Assembly (NCBI GenBank): GCA_004375715.1
Contig: SOKP01000139.1
Span: 1-40,588, forward strand
Source: Promethearchaeota archaeon
GTDB lineage: Archaea; Asgardarchaeota; Lokiarchaeia; Sigyniarchaeales; SOKP01
Direction: 5' to 3'
DNA length: 40,588 nt
Below the pieces are notes generated by a model. The model saw only the letters and a list, made by a program, of their open reading frames with translations. It was not told the DNA's origin and did not search any database. The position numbers were made by a program, and so were the translations under genes. Below are positions 36,983 through 40,588 of this stretch, piece after piece. Every line of letters begins with the position of its first letter. Position 1 is the first letter of the stretch.

Positions 36983-37129
36983 TTAATCGTACCTATAAAA
37001 TCCAATATCTTTTCCAATTTCGTAAAAACATCGACGACATATATATAAGCCATACCTTCTTATTATACCTCTATGAGTATGACATCGTCTACACTCTCTA
37101 TGACCTTTACCTATTTTACCTTGCGGCAT
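36983..37129 (-). CDS. rps14: Ribosomal protein S14 (zinc-binding)
   Basis: MPQGKIGKGHRECRRCHTHRGIIRRYGLYICRRCFYEIGKDIGFYRYD*; absent from ORF track. Confidence 0.95.
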   Translation of the reverse strand: MPQGKIGKGHRECRRCHTHRGIIRRYGLYICRRCFYEIGKDIGFYRYD

Positions 37130-37148
37130 AATCATCAATTTTGTTTAT

Positions 37149-37754
37149 TTAAATATAATCTAATTCTAATTTGTCTACAATTTCGACTCCAAAATTCTTT
37201 TTCAAGAAGTATTGCGCTTCTATTCTAGACACGTAGTGGTGTTTGGGAACTTTTGCTCTACTTTTTCTTCTGTATTTTACTCTCATTCCAGGTCTTACGA
37301 TTCTCCCGACGACATCAAGACCCCAAATACCAATGACATTATCATATTCAACTCCGGGAATGGTAATATGTTCAGTAATACCAAAACCGAAATTTCCGTA
37401 ATTATCAAAACTCTTTCTAAGAAATTTATCATTGTTAACAACAAGTAATCGTTTCAGTAACTTTTCTGCCTTTTCTTCCCTAATAGTTACCATTGTGCCT
37501 ATTGGTCGTCCGATTCGCAAATTGAACTCTTTAACATTTTTTTTAGAAAGTGTTTTCACAGGTGTTTTGCCAGAAATAGTTTGTAACACTGTAGCTGCTC
37601 TTTCTAGTTCTTCACCGCCTGCACCTACTCCAATATTTAGCACAACCTTTTCTAAATATGGTTTTTTCATAGGGTTAGCCCACATTTCTTCAAATGTCTT
37701 CTCTTGCTCTTTTATAGATTTTTTCTTGAGTTCTCTTGCTGCTTTCGATGTCAT
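37149..37754 (-). CDS. rpl5: Ribosomal protein L5
   Basis: MKKPYLEKVVLNIGVGAGGEELERAATVLQTISGKTPVKTLSKK. Confidence 0.96.
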   Translation of the reverse strand: MTSKAARELKKKSIKEQEKTFEEMWANPMKKPYLEKVVLNIGVGAGGEELERAATVLQTISGKTPVKTLSKKNVKEFNLRIGRPIGTMVTIREEKAEKLLKRLLVVNNDKFLRKSFDNYGNFGFGITEHITIPGVEYDNVIGIWGLDVVGRIVRPGMRVKYRRKSRAKVPKHHYVSRIEAQYFLKKNFGVEIVDKLELDYI

Positions 37755-37775
37755 TATTTAGTTCCTCTTATAATT

Positions 37776-38120
37776 TTATTCTGAATTTGGTAAATTAATC
37801 TCCGATTGATCCTCTCCTATTATAAAAGTATAATCGTAGAGTGTTTCAGTATGTTCTGAATTATGTTGTATAGAAACTGTACTAGCTTTCGGACCAAATC
37901 GTTTTAATATAGTTAAAACTTTTCCTAGCTGTCCTATGTTTTTACCGGATATTATAATTGCTAGATTCCCTTCTTTAAATTTTAATACTTTTAGAATTTC
38001 TTGTTCAGGAATCGAAATTTTCAATACATCCATATTAGCACATTCCAATTGCATAACACCACCGAAAATCTTAAATATATTATTTTTAAAAATTGTATTA
38101 TTAGTTCTTTTTCTACTCAA
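37776..38120 (-). pseudogene. N-truncated ribosomal protein S4e (C-terminal part only)
   Basis: DVLKISIPEQEILKVLKFKEGNLAIIISGKNIGQLGKVLTILKRFG matches the S4e C-terminal/KOW part; the usual N-terminal half is missing. Confidence 0.82.
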
Positions 38121-38318
38121 TTTGTAATGATTAAAAATTTAGCATGTTTAATTAATTTTTTTAAAATACCAGAAAGAATACTTACTAACCGTTAGCTATA
38201 ATTATTTAGTAAGGAGTTTGACATAACAAGCCCTTCTCCATAATCGAATTATATTTAAACATAAGTGATAATAGTTTTGGACACATTTTACCCTTCATTT
38301 CTTCTATAAGAAGAAATG

Positions 38319-38522
38319 ATCAGATATTCAATTTTTCCCTTAAATCATTGAAAAAGTTATCTAGATCTGATTTATCAATTACATTAACACTCGTAAAATT
38401 GTCTATTTTCACTTTATCTCGTGTAAATTTATAATTTGAACGACCAATATCGTTCCATTTTGGACCAGGTTCATCAAATTCAAATCTGACATCAAAGTTG
38501 AAATAAAAATCAAGCGGCTGGA
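38319..38522 (-). pseudogene. 3' gene remnant
   Basis: Open frame VVQPLDFYFNFDVRFEFDEPGPKWNDIGRSNYKFTRDKVKIDNFTSVNVIDKSDLDNFFNDLREKLNI* without start. Confidence 0.45.
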
Positions 38523-38700
38523 CAACCTTGATGTAGAAAATAAAAGAATCCGAAGCCCTAAATACTATAAGAATAGAGAGAGACTTCGTTCGCTAATAGG
38601 TGAAAGTAAAATTATCTTTATAGAAAGATTCTCAAAATTAGGAAGAATACTTGCAGATATCTTTGACAAAATTGCAGCAGGCGATAATCCATTAATTTAA
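38508..38700 (+). pseudogene. 3' gene remnant, convergent with previous
   Basis: IKRLDNLDVENKRIRSPKYYKNRERLRSLIGESKIIFIERFSKLGRILADIFDKIAAGDNPLI* without clear start. Confidence 0.4.
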
Positions 38701-38843
38701 GAAATCAATTAATTATCTAATTCCTTTTCTTAATTTTAAAATACCATTTTGCATTTTAGATATACCTTATCGGTTAACTACTATATAAATTAAACAATAT
38801 TTCGTTATAAATAATAAAGAGAGTTTTGAAAGAATAATATTAT

Positions 38844-39569
38844 TTACATTACTATCCAATAAAATGGTAAAACCAAAAAAAATTGATATAATATATAAAT
38901 ACATAGGATATAAATTGAAAGTAGTAATGGATACCGAAATTTCTTATTATAGACAGCAGAGAAATAATTGCTAATTCGATAAGGTAAAACCCTTGGAAGA
39001 AAAAAACCTGAATTTTCGTAGTATAATTGGAATTCTTTGGGATACTTTTTTTTTAATTTAATATCTCCAATATCAGAAAAAATAATCATTATGAATATAA
39101 ATTGAACCCATGAGACAAAATCACCCAGCCTAAATCCATGAAGTAAGAATAATGGAAAAGCCATGATAATTATAGAGAGATTTTGAGGATGCCTTATATA
39201 TTTATATATCCTATTTTGTACCAACCCAGAATTCTTTCTAATTCCAATTACTAAACATGCCAAAGAAATAATGAAAAGAATAAGACCAATTACAAAAATC
39301 ATTGCTTTCACATATCTCCAATTATCTGTGAAAAAAAAAGAGATATCTAAATACGAATTCAGCCAACAAACTTGAAGAGCTTTTGAAAAAATTGAAGGAT
39401 CAGCTAAATACCAAGAAATATCATAAAAAGCTAAGAAAAATACAAAAATTCCACTTATTAATAACATTGGAAATAGAATACTAGCTAGAACGGAGCTATA
39501 AAGTACATATATACTAAAAAATTTTAAAGATTTCTCTAAAATATTTTTTAATAATTTTCGTATATTCAT
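38844..39569 (-). CDS. Isoprenylcysteine/phospholipid methyltransferase-like membrane protein
   Basis: VQNRIYKYIRHPQNLSIIIMAFPLFL and downstream KLKKKYPKEFQLYYENSGFFLPRVLP typical of ICMT/PEMT-like proteins. Confidence 0.7.
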   Translation of the reverse strand: MNIRKLLKNILEKSLKFFSIYVLYSSVLASILFPMLLISGIFVFFLAFYDISWYLADPSIFSKALQVCWLNSYLDISFFFTDNWRYVKAMIFVIGLILFIISLACLVIGIRKNSGLVQNRIYKYIRHPQNLSIIIMAFPLFLLHGFRLGDFVSWVQFIFIMIIFSDIGDIKLKKKYPKEFQLYYENSGFFLPRVLPYRISNYFSAVYNKKFRYPLLLSIYILCIYILYQFFLVLPFYWIVM

Positions 39570-39629
39570 AAGAGTATAGTATTAGATCATTATATTTATA
39601 TAAAATAAAAAAAACGAATAATTAATTAT

Positions 39630-40588
39630 TTAATTATCTAATCTTACACTTGTACTTCCATAAATCTTTATATGAGTACCGTAGATCCAATCAATATCAC
39701 CATTTTCTCCACTTGGTGAGTAACCATAATCCTTATATAAATTATGAGTATTGATGTAACTAATTGTTGCTTGATATACTGTTTTGTCAGATTGACATAA
39801 ATCGTACCAAAAGTCTCCAGTAAACTCATCGTTATGCTTTCCTGGAACGTCTACAGTGGCACCTACAAAGGCTGCAGCCCCATAATCTACAAAAGCTTTT
39901 GCCATATGAGGGATACCATCATTACCCGAATAACCATGGCAAACCGTAGCATGAATTATCATATCGTAGGGATATACATCTACTTCTATATCATATAATG
40001 GATCATAATCATGATACCAAAGAGCTTCAATTTCGCTCGGATAGATATATTCATACACCCAATGACCAAAGATCCACCAATCAATAACCCAATATCTTCG
40101 AATATACCAAGCAGTATTCAGTGCTGGACTGCCTTCTGCATACACAGCATAAGCTTTAATGTCATGAACATAACCATGTCCTCCTTCAATAAGATCTCGA
40201 TTGTAAAATTGGAGGTCATTTTTTACTTGAGCTTCTGTTGGGGTTCTCCTATAAATGCCATAATCTATTTCAGTATATGGTTCCCAATAATCATCTGGTA
40301 AATCTTCCGCGAGATTAACTATAGAATAATCAGAGCACTCATGTGCGAGACCATATTGCGTACATGATATTGAGCGAGTAGTTTCAATTTCTTCTTTTTC
40401 GTTGTTTTGATAAACACTTATGCTAGAGCTTTGAAAATCTTTTAATGATTGGATCATATTCTCAAGACTATTTGTTTGAGTATTTCCTACAACGTTTAAA
40501 TGGACAACTTCAATTTGTTGATTCAAATAGGGATCGAATGACTTATGTCCTTTAGAAATTAAACCATTATAACAATATTGAGAATCTC
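39630..40588 (-). CDS. Secreted protein, possible clan CD (caspase/gingipain-fold) peptidase; 5' end runs off window
   Basis: IIHATVCHGYSGNDGIPHMAKAFVDYGAAAFVGATVDVP resembles the Cys-containing strand/helix of clan CD enzymes; frame open to the window edge. Confidence 0.45.
   Translation of the reverse strand, partial: DSQYCYNGLISKGHKSFDPYLNQQIEVVHLNVVGNTQTNSLENMIQSLKDFQSSSISVYQNNEKEEIETTRSISCTQYGLAHECSDYSIVNLAEDLPDDYWEPYTEIDYGIYRRTPTEAQVKNDLQFYNRDLIEGGHGYVHDIKAYAVYAEGSPALNTAWYIRRYWVIDWWIFGHWVYEYIYPSEIEALWYHDYDPLYDIEVDVYPYDMIIHATVCHGYSGNDGIPHMAKAFVDYGAAAFVGATVDVPGKHNDEFTGDFWYDLCQSDKTVYQATISYINTHNLYKDYGYSPSGENGDIDWIYGTHIKIYGSTSVRLDN

Noticed and set aside
1-40588. CRISPR array
   Set aside because: No regularly spaced short direct repeats seen.

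Overview
AT-rich archaeal chromosome segment. Gene content (SepSecS + tRNA-Sec + SelB, Roadblock/LC7 protein, archaeal spc-type ribosomal operon, TFB) points to an Asgard archaeon, probably Lokiarchaeota-like; this is inference, with no database check. Left part (1-6.5 kb): selenocysteine machinery, i.e. partial SepSecS, a tRNA-Sec that reads best with TWO introns (anticodon loop and T-loop), and SelB, mixed with tandem Nudix genes. 8.3-9.6 kb: two DUF4430/transcobalamin-like genes with frameshifts. 10.1-22.4 kb: cobalamin uptake/salvage cluster (CobY, CobS, CbiB, CbiP, Cys-rich protein, CobD-like, BtuD fusion, BtuC, BtuF, then CobT + HAD on the opposite strand). The btuF and cobT operons share a perfect 61-bp upstream element, forming an inverted repeat around a TPR gene. 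22.7-27.05 kb: L15-L30-S5-L18-L19e-L32e-L6-S8 on the minus strand. The operon is broken at rps8 by a ~9.8 kb island (TFB-like, M50-like protease, HerA/FtsK-like ATPase, 1360-aa acidic coiled-coil + GIY-YIG protein, small membrane proteins), then resumes with S14, L5 and an N-truncated S4e. Main discovery: islands in this operon are bounded by partial duplicates of the ribosomal genes (rps8 5' end at 36.9 kb; rpl15 3' end at 9.6 kb), and transcription units in the rps8 island share a distinctive promoter motif. This fits a ribosomal-gene-targeting integrative element family carrying its own TFB.
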